Both the position numbers and the translations under genes were made by a program. This document shows positions 33,120 to 41,880 of a stretch of DNA of 64,000 nucleotides, piece after piece. The stretch lies in assembly GCA_016710325.1 (NCBI GenBank), contig JADJXK010000002.1, positions 2,976,001 to 3,040,000 of the forward strand. The letters run 5' to 3'. Source of the stretch: Candidatus Leptofilum proximum (GTDB lineage: Bacteria > Chloroflexota > Anaerolineae > Promineifilales > Promineifilaceae). Positions within the stretch are counted from its first letter, which is position 1. Each line of letters starts with the position of its first letter. A model generated the notes under the pieces. The model saw only the letters and a program-made list of their open reading frames with translations, had not been told where the DNA came from and did not search any database.

Positions 33120-35909
33120 TTACCCCGTGTTCTTTAAGCCTGAAGCAATCCCGTTAATCGTCAGGAAGATGGCGTAAAGCAGCTGCTGCGCCTTGGGGCT
33201 GTCCTTTTCCGGCAAAAAGCGCAGGCGACGCAGCAGGGCCACCTGCACAAAGTTCAGCGGATCGACGTAGGGGTTGCGCTGCCGCACCGAGCGCTGCAAG
33301 ACCGGATCGTTGTCCAGCAGCTCACGCTGGCCCGTCACCCGTAAAATCCAGCTCACCGTACGGCCGAACGAGCCTTCAATCTCGCCAAAAATCTTGTCGC
33401 GCACCGCCTCATCTTCCACCAGGTTGGCGTACCGGCGGGCAATACCCATGTCGGCTTTGGCCAAAGACACCTGGGCATTGTCGATCACCACCTGGAAGAA
33501 GGGCCACTGGCGGTACATCGTTTGCAGGCGGCGCACGTGTTCTGGCGACTGGCTGCCATACGCCTCCAGCGCCTCGCCGACGCCGTACCAGCCGGGCAGC
33601 ACATGGCGGCTTTGCATCCAGCTGAAGCCCCAGGGGATGGCGCGCAGGCTGGCAAAGGTAGCTTTGGCGGTACGGCGCGACGGCCGACTGCCAATGCGCA
33701 TCTGGCTGATTTCGGTGATGGGTGTGGCCGCGTCCCAATATTCCAGCAGTTCCGGCGTTTCGTAGATGAGGCGGCGGTAGGTTTTGTAAGAAACGGCCGC
33801 TAACTCATCCATCGCCGCCCGCCAGTCATCCTGCGGCTGGGTGGCGCCGCCGTGCCGCTGGTCCACGCTGGCCATCAGCGTAGCGTGGACCACCTGCTCC
33901 AGGTGCCGCCGGGTCACGGCGGGGTGGCCGTACCGCTCGTCGATCACTTCACCCTGTTCTGTGATGCGGATACGGCCGTTGACCGACCCCGGCGGTTGGG
34001 CCAGAATCGCCCGGTTGGCCGGACCACCGCCGCGAGCAATCGTGCCGCCGCGCCCGTGAAACAGCATGATGTTCACGTCGTGATCGGTGCAGGTCCGGGC
34101 CAGCGTTTCCTGCGCCTGGTACAGCTCCCAGTTGGCCGCCATGTAGCCCGCATCCTTGTTACTGTCTGAATAGCCAATCATGATCGTCTGCGCGCGCTGC
34201 ACCCGCTCCAGGTGCGGCGCATAGGCGGGATGGGTGAAGAGTGCCGCCATGATGTCTGGAGCGTTGCGCAGATCCTCGCGGGTTTCAAACAGAGGCACAA
34301 AGGTCATCCCTTCCTCTTCCCGGTCGGGATCCAGGCAAAGCCCGTGCCATTTAGCCAGTAGCAGCGGCGCCAGAATATCTTCCGGGCCGTGGGTCATACT
34401 GACGATGTAGGGGCCGAGCAGCTCACGGCCGTAAAAATCGAAGGCGCGGTACAAGATCTGGAACAGTGCCAGGGTCTCTTCAGCTTCGTGGGTCAGGTTA
34501 GTGAGCTGGCTCAAGTCCGGCGTGGGGGACGCCAGCAGGTCGGACAACACCTGGGCGCGTTTGGCCGGTTCGAGTTGGCCAAAGCCGTCGTGCAGTTGGA
34601 GTTTTTGCAAGAGTTCGTCAAGAACGGCCGTGTTATAGTCGCTGTACTGGCGAATGTCTAAGCGGGCCACGTGTAGACCAAACACCTGGGCCTGACGCCG
34701 CATCCGTGCCAGCTGATCGGCCGCCAGGTCGCCCAGCTTGCTCTGGCGCAGCGTTTGGTCCATCAGGTCCAGCGGTTCCAGCAAATCCTTCATGCTGCGC
34801 AGGCGCAGAGGCGGATTAGATTCGCCTTTGAGGCGAGCCACCATGTCACCCGCGGCGGCTGCCGCCAGGTCTTCCGCCAGGGCCGCAGCCCAGAGGCGGT
34901 ATGGTTCATTGGGGTAGCGGTCCTGCAAAAACGCCAGGTGATCAGAACGGTTCTGCACCTCGGCCAGCGCGTCTACAAACGTTTCCTGGATGGGCGTCAA
35001 CGTGTCGGACACCGTCAGGGAACGGTTGAGCTGGGTGGCCGATTCGCGGTGTTCCACCACGGCCAGGCCCCGATGCAGCCGCAGCGTTTCGGCGGTGACG
35101 TCGGCCGTTACGTTGGGATTGCCATCACGATCCCCGCCAATCCACGAGCCAAAGGTGAGGAAGCGGTTGGGCGGCGTGAGCGTGGGGTAATGATCGGCAA
35201 TGGCTTTGGCCATGCTGGCATACACGTCGGGGATGGTGTCCCAGATGGTGGTGTCCATGTAGTAAAGGCCGGTTTTTACCTCGTCGGTGACGGTGATGAC
35301 GGCCGTACGCGTCCGGTTGGTCAGCCAGAGGGCGGTGACTTCCGCCAGGATGCTGGTCATCAGGTCGGCTTTTTCGGTTGGCAGCAGGTCGCGCACATGC
35401 AGTTCGGTGAGGGCGGCGGAGATGCGGCGCAGCTTGGAGAGCACGGTCCGGCGCTTGGCCTGGGTGGGATGGGCCGTGAACACCAGCTCCACGTGCAGCT
35501 TGTTGAGCAGCTTCTCCATTTCGTAGGCATCCACGCCCAGCTGATGCAGTTGAGCAATGGCCGCGGCAATGGACTCTTTCAGCGGCTGGGGATGGGCTTT
35601 GCGCTCGCGGTCGCGCAGCACGCGCACCCGGTTCTGCTCCTCGGCCAGGTTCACCAGCTCAAAGTAGTTGGCAAACGCCCGCGACAGCAGCTCGGCCTTC
35701 TCCACGCTCAGGCCGTTCACAATCTGCTCCACGCGTGCGTCAATCTCCGGGCTGGCATCCATGCGCCGCGCCTTGGCCAGCGCCCGGATGCTTTCTTCCA
35801 GTTCAAACACCTCCACCCCAGCCTGGCGGCGAATCACCTGGCCCAAAATATCACCGAGGAGGTGAATGTCATCACTTAGCTGTTTTTGGCTTTTGTCTTG
35901 TTTGGCCAT
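33120..35909 (-). CDS. ppc: Phosphoenolpyruvate carboxylase
   Basis: 929 residues, normal length. The catalytic His lies in VFTAHPTQAKRRTVLSKL (about 148-165). Substrate and bicarbonate motifs are GSWIGGDRDGNPNV, GYSDSNKDAGYMAANWELY and FHGRGGTIARGGGPANRAI, and the chain ends in the universally conserved NTG. It converts PEP and bicarbonate to oxaloacetate, feeding the TCA cycle and biosynthesis. The last codon is directly followed by TAA within ggtaattgggtaatt, so the stop is part of a short repeat. Monocistronic. Allosteric residues for aspartate cannot be judged without alignment. Confidence 0.97.
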   Translation of the reverse strand: MAKQDKSQKQLSDDIHLLGDILGQVIRRQAGVEVFELEESIRALAKARRMDASPEIDARVEQIVNGLSVEKAELLSRAFANYFELVNLAEEQNRVRVLRDRERKAHPQPLKESIAAAIAQLHQLGVDAYEMEKLLNKLHVELVFTAHPTQAKRRTVLSKLRRISAALTELHVRDLLPTEKADLMTSILAEVTALWLTNRTRTAVITVTDEVKTGLYYMDTTIWDTIPDVYASMAKAIADHYPTLTPPNRFLTFGSWIGGDRDGNPNVTADVTAETLRLHRGLAVVEHRESATQLNRSLTVSDTLTPIQETFVDALAEVQNRSDHLAFLQDRYPNEPYRLWAAALAEDLAAAAAGDMVARLKGESNPPLRLRSMKDLLEPLDLMDQTLRQSKLGDLAADQLARMRRQAQVFGLHVARLDIRQYSDYNTAVLDELLQKLQLHDGFGQLEPAKRAQVLSDLLASPTPDLSQLTNLTHEAEETLALFQILYRAFDFYGRELLGPYIVSMTHGPEDILAPLLLAKWHGLCLDPDREEEGMTFVPLFETREDLRNAPDIMAALFTHPAYAPHLERVQRAQTIMIGYSDSNKDAGYMAANWELYQAQETLARTCTDHDVNIMLFHGRGGTIARGGGPANRAILAQPPGSVNGRIRITEQGEVIDERYGHPAVTRRHLEQVVHATLMASVDQRHGGATQPQDDWRAAMDELAAVSYKTYRRLIYETPELLEYWDAATPITEISQMRIGSRPSRRTAKATFASLRAIPWGFSWMQSRHVLPGWYGVGEALEAYGSQSPEHVRRLQTMYRQWPFFQVVIDNAQVSLAKADMGIARRYANLVEDEAVRDKIFGEIEGSFGRTVSWILRVTGQRELLDNDPVLQRSVRQRNPYVDPLNFVQVALLRRLRFLPEKDSPKAQQLLYAIFLTINGIASGLKNTG

Positions 35910-35946
35910 TGCTTCCTACTTTTGGATTCACCGAGGGCGGCCAGCC

Positions 35947-36025
35947 ACAGGTGGCTAAAGCCCCCGGCTATCATATGGAAGCCCTTTCAGGGCTAAAAAC
36001 CAGCCTTGGAGAGGCTTTCACAACT
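35947..36025. repeat. Small hairpin repeats between ppc and the Nudix gene
   Basis: aagccctttcagggct forms a compact hairpin, flanked by ggtggctaaagccccc and ccttggagaggctttc. It resembles fragments of a dispersed palindrome. Promoter for ppc is presumably here too but not recognised. Confidence 0.4.
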
Positions 36026-36037
36026 AGCCCAGGCCGT

Positions 36038-36598
36038 TTACGGCTGGGCGGATCTCGATCTGAGGTAGTTTTCATAGTGGTAAAACGCCGCCACGACGAG
36101 GGCATGGGTGATACGGCCGTTCCCCACCATCCCCGCTATTTCTTCAATCGGCACCAACTCCACGGCAATGTCTTCCGCGCCGTCAAACTGGGGCGCCTGC
36201 TGCCAACGGGCGTTCAGCGCCAGGTAGGTGTAACAGGTGTTGTCCAAAAACGCCGGGTTGGGGTCCACCGTGCCGATGTGGATCACCTGCTCAGCGGCGT
36301 AGCCGGTTTCTTCCAGCAGCTCGCGCCGCGCCGTTTCGGCCGGGTCGTTTTCATGCGGATCCACCATGCCGCCAGGGATTTCCAGCGTCACCCGTTCCGT
36401 GCCGTGGCGGAATTGGTGAATCATCACCACCTGGTTTTCCGGCGTCAGGGCCACCACGTTCACCCAGTCGGGCGATTGCAGCACAAAAAAGCTGTGCTCC
36501 GCCCCCGTGCGCGGCGACCGCCGCACATCGCGCCGCATTTTGAAGATGCGGTAATTGGCAATTTCTTCGCTGTTGAGTTTTTCCCAGTCTTTTACCAT
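36038..36598 (-). CDS. Nudix hydrolase (ADP-ribose pyrophosphatase type)
   Basis: 186 residues. The Nudix box is complete: GGMVDPHENDP, AETARRELLEETGY (about 77-102), with the REx2EE metal ligands. The upstream VVMIHQFRHGTERVTLEIPGG is typical of ADP-ribose/NDP-sugar hydrolases, and the downstream proline-rich NPAFLDNTCYTYLA matches that group. It hydrolyses ADP-ribose or similar nucleoside diphosphates with Mg2+. It stands alone between a repeat and the intergenic region of the Hsp70-like gene. Confidence 0.92.
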   Translation of the reverse strand: MVKDWEKLNSEEIANYRIFKMRRDVRRSPRTGAEHSFFVLQSPDWVNVVALTPENQVVMIHQFRHGTERVTLEIPGGMVDPHENDPAETARRELLEETGYAAEQVIHIGTVDPNPAFLDNTCYTYLALNARWQQAPQFDGAEDIAVELVPIEEIAGMVGNGRITHALVVAAFYHYENYLRSRSAQP

Positions 36599-36652
36599 AA
36601 GGAATGTTTATACGGCAATTCGCCGTCATGAACAACACCAACCCGAAAGCAA

Positions 36653-36741
36653 AACACGAATGTCACGAATTGACGAATGGGACGAATAAAAATCAACCAA
36701 ATATTCGTGCCATTCGTTCATGCGTTTGATTCGTGTTCCAA
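36653..36741. repeat. Tandem-inverted 'GACGAAT' repeat
   Basis: cacgaatgtcacgaattgacgaatgggacgaat, then an AT-rich centre, then attcgtgccattcgttcatgcg and gattcgtg. A hairpin of heptamer-like units, part of the same class as the other gap repeats. Confidence 0.8.
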
Positions 36742-36795
36742 AATTTGACGAAACATCCGGGCGCGTTTAGACTGGAGGATTCGGTCAACCGCGTA

Positions 36796-36862
36796 GGGGC
36801 GAGGCAGTTGGAAGCAAGCAGGGTCCAACGAAGCCAACACACTACCAACTGCCTCGCCCTTA
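36796..36862. repeat. 17-bp inverted repeat in the Hsp70-like leader
   Basis: aggggcgaggcagttgg pairs with ccaactgcctcgccctt (one mismatch) around a loop of about 30 bases, ending 20 bases before the ATG. Transcribed, it would place a long stem next to the Shine-Dalgarno aaaggaggtg, so it could affect translation. Confidence 0.7.
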
Positions 36863-36882
36863 CCTGACAAAGGAGGTGAACC

Positions 36883-39324
36883 ATGATTGTGGGGATGGAT
36901 TTTGGGACCACAAATTCAGGGATGGCGGTGTATGACGGCCGTTCCGTGAACATCATACCCCTCGATCCAGCCAACAGTAACCCACGTGTCGCCCGCACTG
37001 CCCTCTACATCACCAACGAGCAGCAAATTTACATCGGGCGCGACGCCCTCAACCGGTATTTTGAACAAAATGTCGGCCGTCCCGTCAAAACCAGGAAGGT
37101 GTGGATTGGCGAGATCGAAATTCGCGGCGCCGACATGCATTACGTCACCGACGTGTACGTGTACGTGGACGTTTTCTCGCCCGGGCGGCTGCTGCTCTCC
37201 ATCAAAACCAGCCTGCGCGACAGCGACTATCCCGGCACCGTCATCGGCCAGCATTATTACTCGCTAGAAAATCTGATCGCCCTTTACCTCAACATCACCA
37301 AAACCCGCGCCGAGCAGCATTTGGGCCAGCCGTTGCGCCAGGTTGTACTCGGCCGTCCCGTGCGCTTTGCCACCGACCCCACCAAAGACCGCCTGGCCCA
37401 GATTCGCCTGCTGCAAGCGGCGTTCCAGGCAGGCTATGAAACGGTCTATCTCCAGCCAGAGCCCATCGCTGCCGCCTACAGCTACGAGACGACCATCGAC
37501 CGGCCGCAAAACGTGCTCGTGTTTGACTTTGGCGGCGGTACGTTGGATCTGACCGTAATGCGCCTGGGGGAGCGAGCCAATCAGCGAGTGCTGGCCACCG
37601 GGGGTATCCCCGTCGCCGGTGACGTGTTCGACCAGAAGCTGGTGCGGGCCAAGCTGCCGCGCCACTTTGGCGAAGGCAGCTATTTTGGCCCGCGGCACAA
37701 AGCGCTCACCATTCCCAACTGGATTTACGACGCTTTTTCCAGCTGGCAAACGATTTTGGAACTGCAAACGGCCGAAAACAAAAAAATGCTGCGCGATATT
37801 GCCCAAACTGCCCAGCGCCGTTACCAGATCGAAGCGCTGGAAAGCCTGGTCGCCAGCAACTACGGCCTGCAAATGTTCGACATCGTCGAGCAGGCCAAGC
37901 GCACCCTCTCCGACAAGCGCGGCTCAACAATTACCCTGGAAGGACCGGGCTTCAAAGTGCAGGAATTTGTGACGCGCAGCGAGTTCGAGACGATCATCCG
38001 CGCCGAAATTCAGGCGATCGACGCCCACATCGACGAAACGATGGCCGCTTCTGGGCTGAAGGCAGAGCAAATTGACGCCGTCATTCGCACTGGCGGCTCC
38101 AGCCAGATTCCCGCCTTCGACGAAATGCTGCAGCGCAAATTTGGCCCAGACAAGGTGCAGCGCGTAGACACATTTAGCAGCGTCACCGCCGGGCTGGGCA
38201 TCTTTGCCCAGGGGCTGGAAGCAGGCACGGAGGCCACCCAGGCGTACACCCCGGCCGATGTGGCCCCGGCCAAACCGGCCGAAACCAGCCGTCCCAAGGT
38301 GAGCCCGGCCAACATTGAGGTGCTGCGGCGGCGCATTCAGGTGCAGGAGGGTGTGGTCACCGCCGAATCGGCCGAGTCGGACCGGGCGCTGGTGGTGCTG
38401 GGGGAGGGCAAGGTGGTAACGGCCGTCCCCCTGCCGGAAATATTTAGCCACAGAGGACACAGAGAGGAAAGAGAAGAAAAATCTGTGTCATCTGTGCAAT
38501 CTGTGGATTTTCCTCTGGAAGAATTAGAGCTACCGGGCAATGGTCAGCAGGCGATTACGGCCGATTGGGATGAGCAGCTGCTGATTGTCACCTCCACTTA
38601 TCGCTTTTTGCTGCTAACACCGCGCCAGCTGGCCGAGCAGCAGGTGGCGCGGGTGTCGCTAAGCCAGGTGTTCCAGCTGGGCGAGCGGGAGGTGCTGTGC
38701 ACGGTGGCCCCCTGGCACAAAATCAAGCAGCAAGAGAAGCTGCTGCTGGTGACGTCGGCGGGGTTGGCACGGCCGTATCCCACCCGCGTCATGATTGAAA
38801 GCATCGAAGCCCCCGTGCCGCTGATGTTCGACAATCCGCTGCCCGGCGTGCCCATCTTTGCCGATGGCGCGGAGGGGGACGAAACGCTGCTGCTGATCAC
38901 CCGCGGTGGTAAAGGGCTGCGGGCGCAGGTCGCTGACCTGCGCGGCTCTGGCACCCAGTTGATGAACGTGGGCAAGGGGGACCGGGTGGAAACGGCCGTT
39001 CTCTGCCAGCCCAGCGATCCCATCCTGCTCATCACCGCCGATGGATACGGCCGTCAGCTGCTGGCCGAGTGGGTGACCCAGCCGGAAAAAGACAACGACC
39101 GGGGCAAATCCCTGGTGGCCCGGCGCAGCGATCTCGTCGCTGCGGTGCCTCATCCAGACGAGACCCCCATTCACCTGCTGACTTCCCAGCGACTGCTGCG
39201 GCTGGAAAACGGCCGTCCACCCCTGGACGAAAGCAGCAAAACCGCTCCCCTGCTTAAGCTGCACAAAAACGAAGCCGTTTTGACGGTAGTCGGTAATCCG
39301 TTATCGGTAACCAGTAATCGGTAA
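36883..39324 (+). CDS. Hsp70-like ATPase fused to a gyrase-A C-terminal-like beta-propeller
   Basis: 813 residues. The N-terminal actin-like ATPase (about 1-440) is Hsp70-like: phosphate-1 IVGMDFGTTNSGMAVYDG (2-19), phosphate-2 VFDFGGGTLDLTVMRLGE (about 212), adenosine motif AVIRTGGSSQIPAFDEML (about 400). It resembles YegD-type proteins and lacks the peptide-binding domain and lid of DnaK. After an Ala/Pro linker, the part from about 490 on consists of repeated four-strand units: LLLITRGGKGLRAQVADLRGSG (about 668) and ILLITADGYGRQLLAEW (about 715). These resemble blades of the DNA-gyrase A C-terminal domain, and TRGGKG recalls the GyrA box. Inference: an ATP-driven protein that may wrap or bind DNA. 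Oddities: residues about 520-543 are encoded by an in-frame intergenic-type repeat, and the last residues (LSVTSNR) by another. Confidence 0.8.
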   Translation: MIVGMDFGTTNSGMAVYDGRSVNIIPLDPANSNPRVARTALYITNEQQIYIGRDALNRYFEQNVGRPVKTRKVWIGEIEIRGADMHYVTDVYVYVDVFSPGRLLLSIKTSLRDSDYPGTVIGQHYYSLENLIALYLNITKTRAEQHLGQPLRQVVLGRPVRFATDPTKDRLAQIRLLQAAFQAGYETVYLQPEPIAAAYSYETTIDRPQNVLVFDFGGGTLDLTVMRLGERANQRVLATGGIPVAGDVFDQKLVRAKLPRHFGEGSYFGPRHKALTIPNWIYDAFSSWQTILELQTAENKKMLRDIAQTAQRRYQIEALESLVASNYGLQMFDIVEQAKRTLSDKRGSTITLEGPGFKVQEFVTRSEFETIIRAEIQAIDAHIDETMAASGLKAEQIDAVIRTGGSSQIPAFDEMLQRKFGPDKVQRVDTFSSVTAGLGIFAQGLEAGTEATQAYTPADVAPAKPAETSRPKVSPANIEVLRRRIQVQEGVVTAESAESDRALVVLGEGKVVTAVPLPEIFSHRGHREEREEKSVSSVQSVDFPLEELELPGNGQQAITADWDEQLLIVTSTYRFLLLTPRQLAEQQVARVSLSQVFQLGEREVLCTVAPWHKIKQQEKLLLVTSAGLARPYPTRVMIESIEAPVPLMFDNPLPGVPIFADGAEGDETLLLITRGGKGLRAQVADLRGSGTQLMNVGKGDRVETAVLCQPSDPILLITADGYGRQLLAEWVTQPEKDNDRGKSLVARRSDLVAAVPHPDETPIHLLTSQRLLRLENGRPPLDESSKTAPLLKLHKNEAVLTVVGNPLSVTSNR
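38448..38512. repeat. 'CACAGAG...TCTGTG' repeat inside a coding frame
   Basis: cacagaggacacagagagg, A/G-rich loop, then atctgtgtcatctgtgcaa and tctgtgg. It matches, on the opposite strand, the intergenic element at 1318-1391. It is translated as HRGHREEREEKSVSSVQSVD within the Hsp70-like fusion. Confidence 0.85.
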
Positions 39325-39375
39325 ACGGTTCACCAACCACCGATTACCGATTACCGTTCACCGACCACCGCTTAC
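39288..39375. repeat. Tandem-inverted 'GGTAATC' heptamer repeat
   Basis: cggtaatccgttatcggtaa and cagtaatcggtaaacggt, then ccgattaccgattaccg and inverted variants. Same unit as 62628-62742. It supplies the end and stop codon of the Hsp70-like gene and touches the stop of the 402-residue gene. Confidence 0.88.
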
Positions 39376-40580
39376 CACGCTCCTTCAGGCGTGCCGTGAA
39401 TCATTATATCCACCAATTCATCGGCGGTGAGCGACTCACCCCTCTTTTCTTTCATGCGCCCGGCAAATTTGGTGGAGACGCCGTGGATTTGCATGGTGAT
39501 CAGATCATCGGCCGTTAATGATTTACCGATGATTTCCTGCATCTTCTGGGCAAACTGCGGCCGTACGCCATGAATGCGCATGGTGACCAGGGAATCGGCT
39601 GAGATGTCCGGCAGATGCAGGTCCATCATGGCCGCCGCATAGTGCACGTCAACGCCGTGAATACGCATGTGGATCAGCTGATCGGCATCGAGATCAGGCA
39701 GAGCCAGGCTGTGCATCGTCTTGATGAACTCGGCCGACACGTTGTGAATGCCCATGTTAATGATTGTGTCCAGGTTAAACGGCCCCAGCTCAGTGGCCTG
39801 CAGCTGCTGAATGAGGTCCGGGCGGATGTTGTGGATGCCCAGCTGGACAATCTGGTCGATGGTCAGGTCAGTCAGGCCCATATTGCGGATTTCTCGGACG
39901 AGATTCGGCCGTACGTTGTGAATGCCCAACTGCACCACATCGTCCACGGTTAAGTCATCCAGCCCCAACTCGCGAATCTCCTGGATCATTTCCGGGCGCA
40001 CGCGGTGGATGCTCAGCTGCACAATGTCGTCGACGGTGAGGTCGGTCAAGCCCAGCGCCTGCACCTGCCGCAGGTAGTCGGGGCGGACATTGTGCACACC
40101 CAGCTGCACCACGTCATCAACTGTGAGATGAGTCAGTCCCAGGCTGCGCACTTCTACGATCAGCTCGGGTCGCACGCGGTGAATGGCCATCTGCACGATG
40201 TCGTCCACGGAGAGATCGGTCAGGCCAGCATCTTGCAGCTGCTTCACGTAGCCGGGCCGCACGTGGTGAATTTGCAGCTGCCACAGCTCATCTTCGCTTA
40301 AATCTTTCAGCCCCACCTGGGCCATCGCTTCCACAAACTGAGCAGATACACGAAGGTGATTGTACCGCCGTTCCTCCTGGTGCTCCCAGTGTCCCTGGTG
40401 GCCGCCGTGCACCTGGTGGGCAAAGGTGGGCGGGGTTACCACTTTAGGCGCCATTGGCGGCATCGGCGGCACCGGTTTGGCGGTACTGGTAGCCAGCGCG
40501 TCCAACAAAACATTGGCTTCTTCCGCCGAAATTTTGCCTTCGGACAGCATGGTTAAAATCATTTTGCGTTCGTCGCTCAT
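39372..40580 (-). CDS. 29-residue-repeat protein with SHOCT-like N-terminus (402 residues)
   Basis: Residues 1-30 (RKMILTMLSEGKISAEEANVLLDAL) form the short helical hairpin found at the start of YvlB/DUF2089-linked proteins. A Pro/His-rich linker follows (PPMPPMAPK, HGGHQGHWEHQEE). From about 80 to the end run roughly eleven units of 29 residues with consensus VRPDLIxEIRxLGLTDLTVDD and IVQLGIHN. Each is probably a helix pair, giving a solenoid. No signal peptide or membrane segment. Inference: a cytosolic scaffold or sensor. It is the third gene of the operon with DUF2089 (41880) and the 234-residue paralogue (41362), all of which share the helical-hairpin motif. Similar GLTDLT/IHGV units occur in other bacterial repeat proteins of unknown role. 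Confidence 0.8.
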   Translation of the reverse strand: MSDERKMILTMLSEGKISAEEANVLLDALATSTAKPVPPMPPMAPKVVTPPTFAHQVHGGHQGHWEHQEERRYNHLRVSAQFVEAMAQVGLKDLSEDELWQLQIHHVRPGYVKQLQDAGLTDLSVDDIVQMAIHRVRPELIVEVRSLGLTHLTVDDVVQLGVHNVRPDYLRQVQALGLTDLTVDDIVQLSIHRVRPEMIQEIRELGLDDLTVDDVVQLGIHNVRPNLVREIRNMGLTDLTIDQIVQLGIHNIRPDLIQQLQATELGPFNLDTIINMGIHNVSAEFIKTMHSLALPDLDADQLIHMRIHGVDVHYAAAMMDLHLPDISADSLVTMRIHGVRPQFAQKMQEIIGKSLTADDLITMQIHGVSTKFAGRMKEKRGESLTADELVDIMIHGTPEGAW

Positions 40581-40600
40581 TTTAGTCTCCTCGTAAATGC

Positions 40601-40653
40601 AGGTCGGATTGGGAATCCGACCTACGATTTCACTTATAAAACCTGCGGGAGGT
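40601..40653. repeat. Hairpin plus 'CCTGCGGGAGG' half-element
   Basis: ggtcggattgggaatccgacc is a perfect hairpin with 9-bp arms; aaacctgcgggaggtt nearby is one arm of the hairpin repeat seen at 11789 and 14930. Both lie between the two repeat-protein genes. Confidence 0.7.
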
Positions 40654-40657
40654 TCGG

Positions 40658-41362
40658 TTACAGCAGTTGAATGGTTTCTTTTAGCAATTCGTGGTCTACG
40701 CCTTCGATGGCCATTTGGGTGAAGGCATCACCATCGAGTTCGTGGATGAAATCGGCCGTTTTCATCTTCTCAATAAAACGGGCATCCACCCCTTCCACCC
40801 CCATTTGCACCACGTGATTGCCAGTGAGGCCGGGCAGGTTCAGGCCGTTGACGGCGCGCAAAAAGGCGGGATCAACACCTTCCACGGCCATCTGCACAAT
40901 TTGATCGCCGTTGAGAGGCAGGTTTTCCAGGTCGCTCAGCACGCGGATAAACTGGGGATCGACACCTTCAAGGCCCATGGTGACGATGTGATCGCCGGTG
41001 ATTGCGGGATTGGCCAGCTGGGCAACGGCCGTTACAAACGCCGGATCCACGCCTTCAATGGCCATCGCCACAATGTGATCGCCCGTGAGGACCGTGTGCG
41101 GCAGCTGGCGCACCGCGCGGATGAAGGCCGGGTCCACCCCTTCGCGGTTAAGCTGGAGGATTTGCTCGGCGGTGAGCCGGGGGCTGTTTTTAGGCAGTTT
41201 TGCCGGATTGGGTGGGACCGGAGGAACTGCTGGTGGGGAGATGGGATGCGGTTTGGCGGGAACGGCCGTTTCCGCCAGCGCCTCCAACAGCAAATCTGCC
41301 TCATCCACGGTAATTTTGCCCTTTTGCAACATGTCTAAAATTTGCGCTCGTTCTTCCTTCAT
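40658..41362 (-). CDS. 29-residue-repeat protein with SHOCT-like N-terminus (234 residues)
   Basis: A paralogue of the 402-residue neighbour. Residues 1-32 (RAQILDMLQKGKITVDEADLLLEAL) are the same helical hairpin, then a Pro-rich linker (HPISPPAVPPVPPNPAK), then five to six units of 29 residues with consensus EGVDPAFIRAVxxL and LTGDHIVxMAI. Although the unit length equals that of the neighbour, the unit sequence differs (EGVDP against HNVRP), so the repeat arrays expanded separately after duplication. No membrane segment. It lies between DUF2089 and the longer paralogue, all in one direction. Function unknown. Confidence 0.8.
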   Translation of the reverse strand: MKEERAQILDMLQKGKITVDEADLLLEALAETAVPAKPHPISPPAVPPVPPNPAKLPKNSPRLTAEQILQLNREGVDPAFIRAVRQLPHTVLTGDHIVAMAIEGVDPAFVTAVAQLANPAITGDHIVTMGLEGVDPQFIRVLSDLENLPLNGDQIVQMAVEGVDPAFLRAVNGLNLPGLTGNHVVQMGVEGVDARFIEKMKTADFIHELDGDAFTQMAIEGVDHELLKETIQLL

Positions 41363-41481
41363 TTCATCACTTTCTCCTATTTCGATTCACAGGCAGCAGG
41401 CAGCACGGCCAGAAGGCTGGCGACCAGACGGCCGTTCCTGCAAACGGTTACTCAATTGTCGGCTTTAGGGTTGGCTGCGTG

Positions 41482-41880
41482 TTATGCTGTAGGCTTCAGC
41501 TGCTTTAGCAGCTGGGCCGCTTCATGGACATCAATTTCGCCGCGATCCACACGAGCCAGGATTTCCTGGCGGCTTTGCCGCAGCGCTTCGTCAGAGGCGG
41601 CTGGCTCGACATCCTTGTTTTCGAAGCCAAGCGCCTCCACAATTTCGTTCAGGCGGTTGCGAATGGTCCAGTAAGACATGCCAATTTCCCGTTCCATCTC
41701 TTTGACGTTGCCCTTGTTCTTGACAAACAGTTCCAAAAAGTGGAGATTTTCCGGGGTCAATTTGGAGAAAATATTGGGGGTAAATTCCCCCACGACCATC
41801 GTGCCACAGGTGCGGCAGGTTTGTTGGGTTACCACCAACTCTCCCGCACAGGCGGGGCATTTTTCTAACAGCTTACGCAT
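41482..41880 (-). CDS. DUF2089 family zinc-ribbon/HTH regulator
   Basis: 132 residues. An N-terminal zinc ribbon has two CxxC pairs (CPACAGELVVTQQTCRTCG, 9-27). The middle, PENLHFLELFVKNKGNVKEMEREIGMSYWTIRNRLNEIVEALG, is a sigma-region-4-like helix-turn-helix. The C-terminus (ILARVDRGEIDVHEAAQLLKQL) is the same helical hairpin that opens the two downstream proteins. This fits DUF2089, thought to be DNA-binding regulators. As the first gene of the operon it probably controls the operon itself, and perhaps the divergent exporter genes. Start at ATG 41880; no strong Shine-Dalgarno is visible. Confidence 0.9.
   Translation of the reverse strand: MRKLLEKCPACAGELVVTQQTCRTCGTMVVGEFTPNIFSKLTPENLHFLELFVKNKGNVKEMEREIGMSYWTIRNRLNEIVEALGFENKDVEPAASDEALRQSRQEILARVDRGEIDVHEAAQLLKQLKPTA

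Noticed and set aside
39450..40330. Regular DNA period of 87 bases, possibly a CRISPR-like array
   Set aside because: The period equals 29 codons, the frame stays open and the variation is codon-wise; it is a protein repeat.
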